DNA of 64,000 nt from Vibrio nitrifigilis (GTDB lineage: Bacteria; Pseudomonadota; Gammaproteobacteria; Enterobacterales; Vibrionaceae), in NCBI RefSeq assembly GCF_015686695.1, contig NZ_JADPMR010000004.1, positions 1,240,001 through 1,304,000 of the forward strand, in the 5' to 3' direction. Positions 43,575 through 52,842 of the stretch are shown in pieces. The notes beneath the pieces are model-generated. The model saw only the letters and a list, made by a program, of their open reading frames with translations, was not told where the DNA came from and searched no databases. The translations under genes were made by a program, and so were the position numbers. How positions within the stretch are numbered: the first letter of the stretch is position 1; each line of letters starts with the position of its first letter.

Positions 43575-44603
43575 ATGTTGTTCGAGTTGCCTATTTTTCG
43601 CAAGATTGTCGCTATCGATGCGATGGCCATCATTGCTCTTTTGGCTCATTACGGGTTGGCAGACACCCCATTTTCAATTTCAACCTATTTTGCCTGCCTA
43701 TTTGTATTTATCGCTATCAGTGGTTTTACTCTTTATCATTCAGTGGCTTCCGTGTTGCAGCAAGTACAGTTAAAGTTGCAACAATCTCTACCCAACCAGC
43801 GCAGTCAGTATTCTGATGCGGTTTCCCCTAGCCGTTTATTTACAAAACTTGAACAATTAATTGAGAGACAAGCACAACAAGCCCAGCAAATTAATCTATT
43901 AACAGAAGAAAAGCGCCAGTGGCAAGAGGCTATTGCTCAAACTAAAAACCATCATGAGAAACTCTCTGAGCAAACGAGCACGTCGTTAAGTAATACACTT
44001 CAAACATTCGAACACCTTCAACAAGACATGGGGTCACTTTTCGACATCGTACAAACTACACAAGAGCATTCAAGCGTCGTACATAATGATATTCTTGGCG
44101 CTTGTGCAAACTTAGAAGCATCAGCAAAAGCAACCAAAGATGATGCGGATTTTATCAATCAATTCAAAGGTCAGTTAGCTGAGCTCGCACAAAGTGTCTC
44201 CACGATTAATGCCTTAGCGTTAGAGATAAACGAAATTTCAGATCAAACGAATTTGCTGGCATTAAATGCTGCAATCGAGGCAGCAAGAGCAGGCGAAAAA
44301 GGCCGAGGCTTTGCCGTTGTAGCAGATGAAGTTCGTAACCTAGCAACACGGGCTCGCACTTCTAGCTCCAAGATTGAGCAGAGCATAGAGATGGTGATTG
44401 AACACGCAAATACTTCAGCAAAAGCAGTAGAGCGTATCAGTTCACATGTTGATCAAGCCGTCATCTATACCAACGCGGAAAAAGAATCGATGAATGGTAT
44501 TAGTCAACGCTTGGCAGGCGTCTGCCAACAAATTAACCAAATAGCAGCGCTAACGACTAAGCAAGAACAAATGGTCTCAGCCGCCCACCGTCAATTAATT
44601 TGA
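43575..44603 (+). CDS. Compact chemoreceptor without periplasmic sensor
   Basis: A 342-residue methyl-accepting protein. Two membrane helices at about 8-28 and 33-56 are separated by only a few residues, so there is no room for a periplasmic ligand domain. A coiled region (Gln-rich, about 58-120) leads to the signalling hairpin INEISDQTNLLALNAAIEAA (about residue 220). No HAMP domain is evident. Such receptors respond to signals in the membrane or cytoplasm, for example redox state or membrane energy, but no cofactor motif is visible. A hairpin GCCGAGTTA/TAACTCGGC (44628-44651) follows. Confidence 0.9.
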   Translation: MLFELPIFRKIVAIDAMAIIALLAHYGLADTPFSISTYFACLFVFIAISGFTLYHSVASVLQQVQLKLQQSLPNQRSQYSDAVSPSRLFTKLEQLIERQAQQAQQINLLTEEKRQWQEAIAQTKNHHEKLSEQTSTSLSNTLQTFEHLQQDMGSLFDIVQTTQEHSSVVHNDILGACANLEASAKATKDDADFINQFKGQLAELAQSVSTINALALEINEISDQTNLLALNAAIEAARAGEKGRGFAVVADEVRNLATRARTSSSKIEQSIEMVIEHANTSAKAVERISSHVDQAVIYTNAEKESMNGISQRLAGVCQQINQIAALTTKQEQMVSAAHRQLI

Positions 44604-44972
44604 TTGTCAAAAATAAGCTCATTTTTTGCCGAGTTAGTCAAATAACTCGGCTTCATCTATCACCATTAACATTATTTTTATGCCTGCGATATATTCATAA
44701 AAACAATACATTAATACCTATTAATTAAAAATTAAAAACTGATACCTTCATCCAAATAATACTTATTTGTTAAAGATTCAAAATACCATTCATATCTTCT
44801 TTTTTATTACCTATTTTTAACTTATAGTAGATTCCTATATTGAAAATCAGAGTGTTAACAAAATAATAATTCAGCCAACTTCTTTTTTAAGCGCCATAGA
44901 AAACCGCTTATATATTTTTTATCCCATTGATAACTAGCGTTTTTTTAATTCTATTACTAGAATTGTTAATTC
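44604..44972. other. AT-rich region before the YfiM-like gene
   Basis: 369 bases, over 70 percent A+T by eye. Apart from the hairpin at 44628-44651 nothing recognisable is present. Confidence 0.4.
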
Positions 44973-45380
44973 ATGATTCAGCTAAACGAAAAGATGTCAG
45001 TAATGATCATTAAAAAGCTATTTTCACCATGTTCTATTATGTTAGTTATTTATTGTGGCTTTTTCTCCACAATAGCTAACGCTAACGATTGGTACTCACA
45101 GAATGACGATAAACAACATACTGGTGCATCTTTTGTTATTGGTGCAGCGTCTGAAGTTTATTTTGATAATTTAATATACAGTAACGCGACTTGTATGACG
45201 GTAGGGCTTGCGAAAGAAGTGCGCGATCAAATAGCCTATCATGGCTTTAGCAAAAGTGATTTAGGTTACGACGCTGTAGGTTGTATCACAGGTACGCTTC
45301 TATCTCGCTTTGTAATGCGAGGCTTGTCTCTTTCAGCAAGTGGTAACAGCTTTGCCTTAAACTATACCGCTAAATTCTAG
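44973..45380 (+). CDS. YfiM-like exported protein
   Basis: A 135-residue exported protein; starts at 44973, 44994 or 45003 are possible because no ribosome site stands out. A signal segment (FSPCSIMLVIYCGFFSTIANA) is followed by DDKQHTGASFVIGAA, ATCMTVGLAKEVRDQ and GYDAVGCITGTLLS. The D-K-x-H, GLxKEVxD and D-xxG-C-xTG pattern is that of the YfiM/DUF2279 family, small membrane-associated periplasmic proteins of unknown function. Two conserved cysteines may pair. Confidence 0.6.
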   Translation: MIQLNEKMSVMIIKKLFSPCSIMLVIYCGFFSTIANANDWYSQNDDKQHTGASFVIGAASEVYFDNLIYSNATCMTVGLAKEVRDQIAYHGFSKSDLGYDAVGCITGTLLSRFVMRGLSLSASGNSFALNYTAKF

Positions 45381-45424
45381 ACCGTTATAACCAGCCCTCT
45401 ATCACCAGTCCAATTACGGTGAAA

Positions 45425-45480
45425 AGATATGCCGCAATTGAGTTTAACCTGTACTCGTTGATGACTCGCTGAATCCTGTT
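45425..45480. repeat. Degenerate copy of the palindromic repeat
   Basis: TGTACTCGTTGATGACTCGC followed by TGAATCCTGTTTA resembles element interiors elsewhere in the window (compare 36925-36965). Confidence 0.45.
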
Positions 45481-45500
45481 TAGTGAAGTCATTGAGACAT

Positions 45501-45530
45501 AAGCCCTTTTGATGATTCAAAGGGCTTTTT
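45501..45530. terminator. Terminator between the YfiM-like and MOSC genes
   Basis: AAGCCCTTT/AAAGGGCTT arms, then TTTTT on the plus strand; it can serve both convergent genes. Confidence 0.75.
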
Positions 45531-45547
45531 CATCCAAGCTTCAGGAT

Positions 45548-47374
45548 TTATTCACTCTCTATCGTGATATTCGTTTTAGGGATACAACAGCACGCTAATG
45601 CAAACCCTTGCTCTCGCTCTTTAGCCGTTAAAGCAGGCACATCGGGTTGGGAAACGTCACCACTTTTCACCTTAACACGGCACGCACCACAAAAACCTGC
45701 ACGGCAACTATGTGCAATAGCAACCCCTTCTTTTTCGGCTTGTTCTAATAAGGTGTCTTGGTTGTTTCCTTTAAAAACAGTACCGTTCACTTCAAGTGAT
45801 ATTTCCGCTAATGGCTCATCCGCTTCTATCTGGATACCAAATGATTCTTGATGATAAGACTCTTCCGGAACCCCTTGTTTTAAAATTAAATTTTTCGCTT
45901 TTTGCATGAAGCCATCCGGCCCACAAACAAAAACTTGGCGACGTGTAATCTCTGGAATTTGTTTGATATGAGATAAGGAAAGACGCCCTTTTAATCCAAA
46001 CCAATCAACGGGAGGCTGGGTTAAACATAACCGTACAGATAATCCAGGAAATTGATGATTGAGTTGCTCTAGCTCTTCTCGGCATGGAATGTCTTCTTCA
46101 CTGCGACACTGATGGTAAAATACCACATCGCTGAGTTGGTTGTTATCCGCTAAAAAGCGCAAAATAGACAACATTGGCGTGACACCACTTCCTGCCGAAA
46201 GCAATAACATCGGCTCATGACTTTGCTCGATTTTTAAATGAAACTGCCCATCTGGAGCCTGACCTATTAAACGATCACCGACATGAACATGATCAACTAA
46301 CCAATTCGATACCTTGCCGCCTCCGACTCGTTTCACCGATATGGCTAAACGCCCTGGGCGCGATGGGCTTGATGATAACGTGTAGTACCGCACTAACGAT
46401 TGACCATCAATTTGCACTTCAATCGGCAAGTACTGCTCAGGCAGATAATCTGGCGCAAATTCACCACCAATTTCAAACCACAAGGTCACAAAGTCACGCG
46501 CCATCTCTTCGCGATCAACACATGTTAAACGGAAATTCACTTGCCCATTATCAGCGTAATACTCCGGCTCTGTTTTATACTCGAGTACTTCGATAGGGTC
46601 ATCAACGGAAATAATACCTTCATTTTTTGCGACAAGGTTTTGCCCAAAATAGACACCGCCAGTTTCATCAGCACGAAATTTTGCCAACGTTTTTAATGGT
46701 TCTTTGCTCGTACGGAAATCGCCAGTAGCCACATCAACAGTCGTTAAAATACAGCGCTGGCAAGGCTTAACAGATTCAAACTCTACCTCGCCAATACGAA
46801 TTCGTTTCCAAGTATCTTCAACAAAAGGCTCTGCCCCGCTGACGACCAAGTTTGTTCGAAATTGATCCATCACGTGAGATTCAGAACTGCGCTTATTAAG
46901 TTCGTCAAGAGACTCCTGGCTGATAACCAGCACCGGGTAACCATCAGCAAAACTGACATTATGGCCTACTTTTTCGCGATGACGATTGGATTGCTCACCA
47001 GTAAACAAGAGCGTAACGGTTATTCCTAATAAATCGCTAAACCATTGATCAGCTTCTGAAGTGGTTGTGTAAGCCGAGAACGAGTCTTTCCACACAGTCG
47101 CGGCAACTTCCTCACGAACCATATCTCGATAACGTAAAGTAAGCGGTGCCTGATCTGGTGCAGAAAAAATTAAACCTTCGGGGGTAAGTACGGAAGTCAC
47201 TTTAACCATTTGGGGATATTTTCGCGCGGTGATCATCTCACCACTGGGTGTAGCGACCATAAAACGCCGGTCAAATGTTAATCCTTGAAATTCTACCCAA
47301 GCTTGAGATAAAGACACACCACCAAGTGATTTAACAGGATAAACATTGATTTGTGCAAGTGTAGCTAACGACAT
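45548..47374 (-). CDS. MOSC domain fused to ferredoxin-NAD(P) reductase and 2Fe-2S ferredoxin (YcbX-like)
   Basis: A 608-residue fusion. Residues about 1-120 are the MOSC beta-barrel N-domain (INVYPVKSLGGVSL), about 130-265 the MOSC domain with the molybdenum-site segment KPCQRCILTTVD, about 280-380 an FAD domain (RYYTLSSSPSRPG), about 385-490 an NAD(P) domain (LLLSAGSGVTPMLSILR, VFVCGPDGFM), and 520-608 a plant-type ferredoxin with Cys557, Cys562, Cys565 and Cys595. E. coli YcbX has only MOSC plus ferredoxin and reduces N-hydroxylated bases. The added reductase would make the enzyme self-sufficient with NAD(P)H. The substrate is inferred by analogy. Confidence 0.9.
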   Translation of the reverse strand: MSLATLAQINVYPVKSLGGVSLSQAWVEFQGLTFDRRFMVATPSGEMITARKYPQMVKVTSVLTPEGLIFSAPDQAPLTLRYRDMVREEVAATVWKDSFSAYTTTSEADQWFSDLLGITVTLLFTGEQSNRHREKVGHNVSFADGYPVLVISQESLDELNKRSSESHVMDQFRTNLVVSGAEPFVEDTWKRIRIGEVEFESVKPCQRCILTTVDVATGDFRTSKEPLKTLAKFRADETGGVYFGQNLVAKNEGIISVDDPIEVLEYKTEPEYYADNGQVNFRLTCVDREEMARDFVTLWFEIGGEFAPDYLPEQYLPIEVQIDGQSLVRYYTLSSSPSRPGRLAISVKRVGGGKVSNWLVDHVHVGDRLIGQAPDGQFHLKIEQSHEPMLLLSAGSGVTPMLSILRFLADNNQLSDVVFYHQCRSEEDIPCREELEQLNHQFPGLSVRLCLTQPPVDWFGLKGRLSLSHIKQIPEITRRQVFVCGPDGFMQKAKNLILKQGVPEESYHQESFGIQIEADEPLAEISLEVNGTVFKGNNQDTLLEQAEKEGVAIAHSCRAGFCGACRVKVKSGDVSQPDVPALTAKEREQGFALACCCIPKTNITIESE

Positions 47375-47520
47375 TACCTTCCCTTATTCTTCTAATTAGA
47401 TTTCCACGATAACAGTACGATGAACCATCACATCGCGCCAAGATGATATCAGAGCGATGAACGCATTTTCATGAGTAAATTAAAATAAGTGCATATGTTA
47501 ACTCATTGCAAAAGAAATGA

Positions 47521-47536
47521 GTGCAATCGTTTTCCT
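47521..47536. promoter_or_regulatory. PurR-like operator upstream of pyrC
   Basis: GTGCAATCGTTTTCCT fits ANGCAANCGNTTNCNT at every defined position but the first. It is 102 bases before the pyrC start; E. coli pyrC is also repressed by PurR. Confidence 0.6.
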
Positions 47537-47637
47537 TTTCCTCTATCATCCTGTCGCCTAAGCATAAGCATTTGTGTTTCTGCACAATGTTTATTCTAGG
47601 CTCTCGTATTCAAATTATTTTCAGGTGGGAGCAATCT

Positions 47638-48666
47638 ATGACAACTTTAACGATCACTCGTCCAGACGACTGGCACGTTCATCTTCGCGATGGAGAGGTA
47701 CTCGTCAATACGGTACGCGATATTAGTCGCTACAACGGACGCGCGTTAATCATGCCAAATATCGTACCTCCCGTTACCAATACTGAACACGCTAAAGCCT
47801 ACCGCGATCGGATCATGGCCCAAGAACCTTCCCCTCAATTCCAGCCACAAATGACGCTCTACCTTACAGATAACACCACTCCAGATGATATCCGTGAAGC
47901 GAAAGCCTCTGGTTTTGTTGTTGGTTGTAAACTCTACCCAGCGGGCGCAACGACTAACTCTGATTCTGGTGTTACTGATATCAAAAACATCTACCCGGTG
48001 TTTCGCGCCATGCAAGAGGAAGGGCTATTACTGTTAGTTCACGGCGAAGTCACCACCAGCGATATCGATATTTTTGATCGTGAGAAGAAATTCCTCGAAA
48101 CCGTTCTCGCTCCAATTGTAGCGGCGTTTCCCGATTTGAAAGTGGTACTCGAGCACATCACCACTGCAGAAGCGGTTAATTTTGTGAAGAGCGGTAATGA
48201 AAACTTGGCGGCCACTATTACCGCTCACCATCTGTTGTTTAACCGTAACCATATGTTAGTCGGTGGTATCAAACCTCATTTCTACTGCCTACCAATTTTG
48301 AAACGTGCGCTTCACCAAGATGCTCTTGTCGTTGCAGCAACATCAGGAAATAAGAAGTTTTTCTTGGGTACAGATTCTGCACCTCATGCTAAAGGTGATA
48401 AAGAATCAGCCTGCGGTTGTGCCGGTTCATACACTGCCCATGCGGCCCTTGAGCTTTATGCTGAAGTATTTGATAAAGCGGGTAAATTGGAAAACCTTGA
48501 AGCATTCGCTAGTCACAACGGTCCAGATTTCTATGGCCTACCACGTAATACCGATACTGTAACTTTGACGAAAGAGAGCTGGATCGCACCAGAAACCATG
48601 CCTTTCGGCAAAAAAGTAGTCGTGCCAATTCGCGGTGGTGAAACCATTCAATGGAAAGTGAAATAA
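47638..48666 (+). CDS. pyrC: Dihydroorotase
   Basis: Cyclises carbamoyl aspartate to dihydroorotate in pyrimidine synthesis. 342 residues from the ATG at 47638 preceded by AGGTGGGAG; the long in-frame extension upstream has no homology. Zinc residues are His13 and His15 (DDWHVHLRDG), the carboxylated Lys98 (GCKLYPAG), His135 (LVHGEV), His173 (LEHITT) and the Asp in LGTDSAPHAKGDKE. Standard class II length. Monocistronic, with a PurR-like box in the promoter region. Confidence 0.97.
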   Translation: MTTLTITRPDDWHVHLRDGEVLVNTVRDISRYNGRALIMPNIVPPVTNTEHAKAYRDRIMAQEPSPQFQPQMTLYLTDNTTPDDIREAKASGFVVGCKLYPAGATTNSDSGVTDIKNIYPVFRAMQEEGLLLLVHGEVTTSDIDIFDREKKFLETVLAPIVAAFPDLKVVLEHITTAEAVNFVKSGNENLAATITAHHLLFNRNHMLVGGIKPHFYCLPILKRALHQDALVVAATSGNKKFFLGTDSAPHAKGDKESACGCAGSYTAHAALELYAEVFDKAGKLENLEAFASHNGPDFYGLPRNTDTVTLTKESWIAPETMPFGKKVVVPIRGGETIQWKVK

Positions 48667-48670
48667 GCGG

Positions 48671-48762
48671 ATATATATCCAAATCCCCCCAAGGTGCGGG
48701 ATTCAGAGCTTTGCCTAAGAGCGTATGCACTCTCGTTGAAGCAGCATCTTGAGATAAGATAT
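48671..48762. repeat. Short complete copy of the palindromic repeat
   Basis: About 92 bases. The left end (ATATCCAAATCCCCCCAAGG), an internal GGATTCAGAGCTTTGCCTAA and the right end GCAGCATCTTGAG correspond to an internally deleted version of the 266-base element. Confidence 0.75.
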
Positions 48763-48789
48763 AAAAAAGGAGAACATCACGTTCTCCTT
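48763..48789 (-). terminator. Terminator of yedI
   Basis: AAGGAGAAC/GTTCTCCTT around ATCAC; on the minus strand TTTTAT follows. Confidence 0.75.
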
Positions 48790-48806
48790 ATTATTTGGTC
48801 ACACCG

Positions 48807-49727
48807 TTAATGCCCTTTACCGCGAACTTGGTGAATCACTGTCATCACTCCAGCGATAATACAACCCGCAATCAAACCAATCACACCGTTGAGTATTGGC
48901 CCCCCAACAGCAACTGCTGCGGGAATATGGTGCATGTTGTTAAGTAACGATTCGACACCGTGATGAATCATTGGAATGTTGTGAACAACAATACCGCCAC
49001 CAACTAAAAACATCGCTAATGTTCCAACAAAAGTAAGAAACTTCATTAGCTTAGGTGCAAAGTGAATTAAACCTTCACCAATAACAGATTTGACCCCTTT
49101 ACCACCTGATTGACGGTTTAGATAAAAGCCTAAATCATCTAGCTTGACAATACCTGCCACAATACCGTATACGCCGATAGTCATAATAAACGCGACAAAA
49201 CTTACGACGATAAGTTGATCTATAATATTACCATCACCTTGTACCGTACCTAATGCAATCACAATAATCTCGGCTGAAAGGATAAAATCGGTACGTATCG
49301 CACCTTTGACTTTATCTTTTTCGTACTGAACCATATCAACGTTAGCGAGCTCTTTGGCTTTTTGCTCAGCACTTGGCTTATCTTCATGGCTATGAAAAAG
49401 CTTCTCTATAACCTTTTCAGCCCCTTCATAACTCAAGTACAAACCACCTAACATCAGTAACGGCATGATTAACCAAGGGGCAAAAGCACTAATAACTAGA
49501 GCAGCTGGGACCAAAATACATTTATTACGCAGTGAACCTTTCGCCACTGCAACGACCACCGGAATTTCACGCTCAGCGCCCACACCAGTTACTTGCTGTG
49601 CATTGAGAGCAAGATCATCTCCTAATACACCCGCTGTTTTTTTTGCTGCCACTTTTGACATTACCGCTACGTCATCGAGAACGGTAGCTATATCATCTAA
49701 TAGGGTTAATAAACTCGCACCCGCCAT
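48807..49727 (-). CDS. yedI: Inner membrane protein YedI (DUF808)
   Basis: A 306-residue multi-pass inner membrane protein. The N-terminus MAGASLLTLLDDIATVLDDVAVMSKVAAKKTAGVLGDDLALNAQQ is the signature of the YedI/DUF808 family, with further matches at GAIRTDFILSAEIIVIALGTV and KLDDLGFYL. About six membrane helices are visible (for example ILVPAALVISAFAPWLIMPLLML, LIVVSFVAFIMTIGVYGIVAG, GPILNGVIGLIAGCIIAGVM). The function is not established. Confidence 0.92.
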   Translation of the reverse strand: MAGASLLTLLDDIATVLDDVAVMSKVAAKKTAGVLGDDLALNAQQVTGVGAEREIPVVVAVAKGSLRNKCILVPAALVISAFAPWLIMPLLMLGGLYLSYEGAEKVIEKLFHSHEDKPSAEQKAKELANVDMVQYEKDKVKGAIRTDFILSAEIIVIALGTVQGDGNIIDQLIVVSFVAFIMTIGVYGIVAGIVKLDDLGFYLNRQSGGKGVKSVIGEGLIHFAPKLMKFLTFVGTLAMFLVGGGIVVHNIPMIHHGVESLLNNMHHIPAAVAVGGPILNGVIGLIAGCIIAGVMTVIHQVRGKGH

Positions 49728-50122
49728 ATTTTACTTTCTCTCTTTTTAGTCATGCTGTCGTTGTTGAGCTATGGGCTGACAATGCCTATTTGATGAATCA
49801 ATTGGCATTATAGGGCCATAGATATACTTTTTACCTTACCGTGTATCGTTGTTCTACCCGGTGCAGATATCATCAAACTGCCACAATCTGATGTGTTTAG
49901 ATAAATGGGAATCATTAAAATGTAAATCAATGGTAGTTGATGAATGCACAACAAGAACGATGGACTTGGTTGGCTTTATTAGAATGACGCTAATTTAGCA
50001 TTAACCGACCGTTTAAGTCAGTTATATGGAGAAAATTTGACACAAGATCTACCTAACATCTATTTGCACTTCGGCACATGTCTCATTACTCTCTGCCTAT
50101 GATTTCCTTGCCGAGAGAAAAT
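49728..50122. other. Intergenic region before the M14 peptidase gene
   Basis: 395 bases. The only structure is a possible frameshifted remnant at 49940-50102; otherwise it presumably holds divergent promoters. Confidence 0.4.
49940..50102 (+). pseudogene. Possible frameshifted small-gene remnant
   Basis: ATG at 49940 opens MNAQQERWTWLALLE before TGA at 49985. Shifting frame at 49983 continues NDANLALTDRLSQLYGENL and on through 39 codons without a stop, to TGA at 50100. The two halves read like one short soluble protein with a one- or two-base error. No family was recognised, and chance cannot be excluded. Confidence 0.25.
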
Positions 50123-51055
50123 ATGTCTACTCAATCGCACTATCCAATAGGCAAACCTAATACACCGTGGGGTGAGTCTGAACGCCTTGCATGGCGTAAA
50201 AGCACAACAATAAAACGTTCATATCAGGAAGAAGTCGTCCCAAAAATCCAGAAACTCGCCAATCAGTTTATTGTTGAGCAGTATGGCGCCCTCTCTTACG
50301 ATGCAACACGCTACCCACTGTTCTCAATCAAGAGTCAAGATTGGGATAACAGCAAGCCGACCATTCTGATCACTGGCGGCGTACATGGTTATGAAACCAG
50401 TGGCGTCCATGGTGCATTACAATTTTTAGCCGAGCACGCCTCTCACTATCAACAGTACTTTAATTTTATTGCCGCGCCTTGTGTCAGTCCTTGGGGGTAT
50501 GAAACCATCAACCGCTGGAATCCAAACGCCTTAGATCCAAATCGCAGTTTCTACGCGAATACACCAGCCGAAGAATCCGCTTATTTATTAAAGCTGGTCG
50601 AATCGATTCCTGGAAAGGTACTGATGCATATCGATTTGCATGAAACAACGGATACCGATGAAAGTGAATTTCGCCCTGCTCTAGCGGCTCGTGATGGTAT
50701 TGCCTATCAGCCAGGAGAGATCCCAGATGGGTTTTATACTGTCGGTGATACGCAAAATCCGCAACTTGATTTCCAAACAGCCGTGATCGATGCAGTAAAA
50801 CAAGTGACTCACATTGCACCTGCAGATGATAATAATGAAATTATTGGCTCACCCGTCGTCGCAGAAGGCGTCATCTTATACAACATGAAAGCTCTTGGTT
50901 TGTGTGGCGGAATAACCGATTGTGAGTTTGGTACGACCACAGAAGTGTATCCTGATAGTCCAACCGTAACCGCCCAAGAGTGTAACAATGCTCAAGTTGC
51001 CGCAGTCACTGGCGCGTTAAATTACCTTATCGAACACCAGTTAAAGACCCGTTAA
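50123..51055 (+). CDS. M14-family zinc carboxypeptidase-like protein
   Basis: A 310-residue cytoplasmic metallopeptidase-like protein. The start ATG 50123 follows GAGAG; the frame is open to 50078 but without a ribosome site. Zinc motifs are GGVHGYETSGVHGAL (His and Glu) and HIDLHETTD (His). The later CEFGTTTEVYPD supplies the likely catalytic Glu. There is no signal peptide. Related proteins are annotated M14 or succinylglutamate desuccinylase/aspartoacylase-like; the substrate could be a peptide or acylated amino acid. Its last four bases overlap those of the convergent AraC gene. Confidence 0.82.
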   Translation: MSTQSHYPIGKPNTPWGESERLAWRKSTTIKRSYQEEVVPKIQKLANQFIVEQYGALSYDATRYPLFSIKSQDWDNSKPTILITGGVHGYETSGVHGALQFLAEHASHYQQYFNFIAAPCVSPWGYETINRWNPNALDPNRSFYANTPAEESAYLLKLVESIPGKVLMHIDLHETTDTDESEFRPALAARDGIAYQPGEIPDGFYTVGDTQNPQLDFQTAVIDAVKQVTHIAPADDNNEIIGSPVVAEGVILYNMKALGLCGGITDCEFGTTTEVYPDSPTVTAQECNNAQVAAVTGALNYLIEHQLKTR

Positions 51056-51843
51056 GCTAGCAAGCGATTCTTATATTGCTCCGGTGTCTGGCCGGAGTAT
51101 TTTTTGAACATGGAGATAAATGGACTGGCTTGGTTATAACCAAGAGTCAATGCGACCTCTTTGACTGAGTGACCACTACGCAGTAGCTCCATGGATAATA
51201 AATATCGCACGCGCAAACGCCACTCAGTAAAACTCATGCCCAATTCAGATTGGCAATAACGAGCCAACGTACGCTCAGTAGTATGAACTTTTTCCGCCCA
51301 CTCGGCCAAGGTGGTATTGTCCGTTGGGTTATCTTCTACGGCCAATAAAATCGGTTCTAGATACTTATGATTACTGGTGGGCAAAAAGTGATGCTCTGCT
51401 TCTTGGGTGGCCAGCTGATCAAGTAACACTTGCATGAGCCGTTTATCTTGGTCGGTTGTAGTAATGCTGATCCCTCGTTGACGAAAATCATCAACAATAG
51501 CGGAAACAATCGGAGTCACTTTAATCAAACTGGTTTTACTTGGAAATGCTCTCGCCATTTCAGTCGCTATATTAATAGAACAGTATTCCAATGGCTTACG
51601 GTTATAACTCTTGTGCCGAATTTCTGCAGGCACCCAGATCGCTAAATGAGGCGGCGCTAAAAAACGGGTATCTTCTGCTTCCATTTCCAAAATACCTCCC
51701 GAAATTAATTGGATCTGTCCCCAACTATGGCTGTGCACCCGCGTTTCTGTATTCGATAGAAATGCTTCAAAATTCATAAAAAAATCAGAAGGTGGTTGCT
51801 CGATACCTAGGGAAGGGTGGAGATGGCGAGGTATTTTCTTCAA
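51052..51843 (-). CDS. AraC-family transcriptional regulator
   Basis: A 263-residue regulator with an N-terminal cupin (about 20-100: HSHSWGQIQLISGGILEMEAEDTRFLAPPHLAIWVPAEIRHKS) and two C-terminal helix-turn-helices (about 170-260: TTLAEWAEKVHTTERTLARYCQSELG, SVKEVALTLGYNQASPFISMFKKYSGQTPEQYK). This compact cupin-AraC architecture (NimR/YdeO-like) is often divergent from a transporter that exports the inducing compound; here the neighbour is an EamA transporter gene 96 bases away. Confidence 0.92.
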   Translation of the reverse strand: MKKIPRHLHPSLGIEQPPSDFFMNFEAFLSNTETRVHSHSWGQIQLISGGILEMEAEDTRFLAPPHLAIWVPAEIRHKSYNRKPLEYCSINIATEMARAFPSKTSLIKVTPIVSAIVDDFRQRGISITTTDQDKRLMQVLLDQLATQEAEHHFLPTSNHKYLEPILLAVEDNPTDNTTLAEWAEKVHTTERTLARYCQSELGMSFTEWRLRVRYLLSMELLRSGHSVKEVALTLGYNQASPFISMFKKYSGQTPEQYKNRLLA

Positions 51844-51939
51844 ACTTGTCTTCCTATCGCTTGCAATGTCTTTTTAGAGATACATATTATCATACAGACC
51901 TGTCACAATTCCGCCATCAAATATTGTTGTGAGGTTGCC

Positions 51940-52842
51940 ATGATTTATCTTCTCCCTTTTTTTACCGTCTTAATCTGGAGTGGCAACACTATCGTTAATA
52001 AAATGTCCTCCACCGTGATTGAACCGAGTGCAATGAGCTTTTACCGTTGGGTACTTGCTATCGCGGTTATGACCCCATTTTGCTTACCTCATGTTCTCCG
52101 CCAATGGACAGCGGTAAAACAACATGCTCGCCAACTGACCGTGTTGGCATTACTCGGTATGGTCATCAACCAATCTCTTGGCTACTACGCAGGCTTAACC
52201 ACTAGCGCCTCAAATATGTCACTAATTTCCTCGTTAGTCCCTTTATTTAGCCTATTTGCCAGTGTCCCTTTATTGAAAAAACGTTTATCGATGGTAAGTC
52301 TCATCGGTGCCGCCATTTCTTTGTTAGGTTTAGCTTACATGCTCGGTCAAGGAGACATGCTTTTCTTCTTTCGTCACCCAATGGCGCAAGGCGACCTCTT
52401 TATGCTTATCGCCTCGCTACTTTATGCCTTCTACTGCGTATTGCTAAAAAAATGGACCATGCCTTTTGGCAACTGGACACTCATTTACTTACAAGGTGCT
52501 TTTTCAGTCGTCATGTTGACGCCAGTATGGTTAAGTAGTGACCACTTACTTCCTTCACAAGCATCCTTACCACTTATTGCTTACGCAGGTTTTGCAGCAT
52601 CGATTGTCGCCCCGTGGATGTGGGTTAAAGCGATTAATCATTTAGGTGCCGATGCCACCGCAATGTTCATGAATTTGCTTCCCGTTGTGGCCGTGACGCT
52701 CGCTGCCACTCTGCTAGGTGAGACCTTACATCTATTTCATCTGATTGGGGGATTATTGGTTATTTCAGGTGTAATTTTGTCGCAGATAAAAGTTAAACGT
52801 CGACCACCTATGGGCCCAGTCCATTCCGTACGCCATGCATAA
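51940..52842 (+). CDS. EamA-family (DMT) transporter
   Basis: A 300-residue inner membrane transporter with ten hydrophobic segments in two EamA repeats (first repeat IYLLPFFTVLIWSGNTIVNK to about residue 130, second from about 145). The start ATG 51940 follows GAGG; an open frame upstream to 51817 lies in the promoter. Members export amino acids, nucleosides or drugs. Divergent from the AraC regulator, which is the likely controller. Confidence 0.9.
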   Translation: MIYLLPFFTVLIWSGNTIVNKMSSTVIEPSAMSFYRWVLAIAVMTPFCLPHVLRQWTAVKQHARQLTVLALLGMVINQSLGYYAGLTTSASNMSLISSLVPLFSLFASVPLLKKRLSMVSLIGAAISLLGLAYMLGQGDMLFFFRHPMAQGDLFMLIASLLYAFYCVLLKKWTMPFGNWTLIYLQGAFSVVMLTPVWLSSDHLLPSQASLPLIAYAGFAASIVAPWMWVKAINHLGADATAMFMNLLPVVAVTLAATLLGETLHLFHLIGGLLVISGVILSQIKVKRRPPMGPVHSVRHA

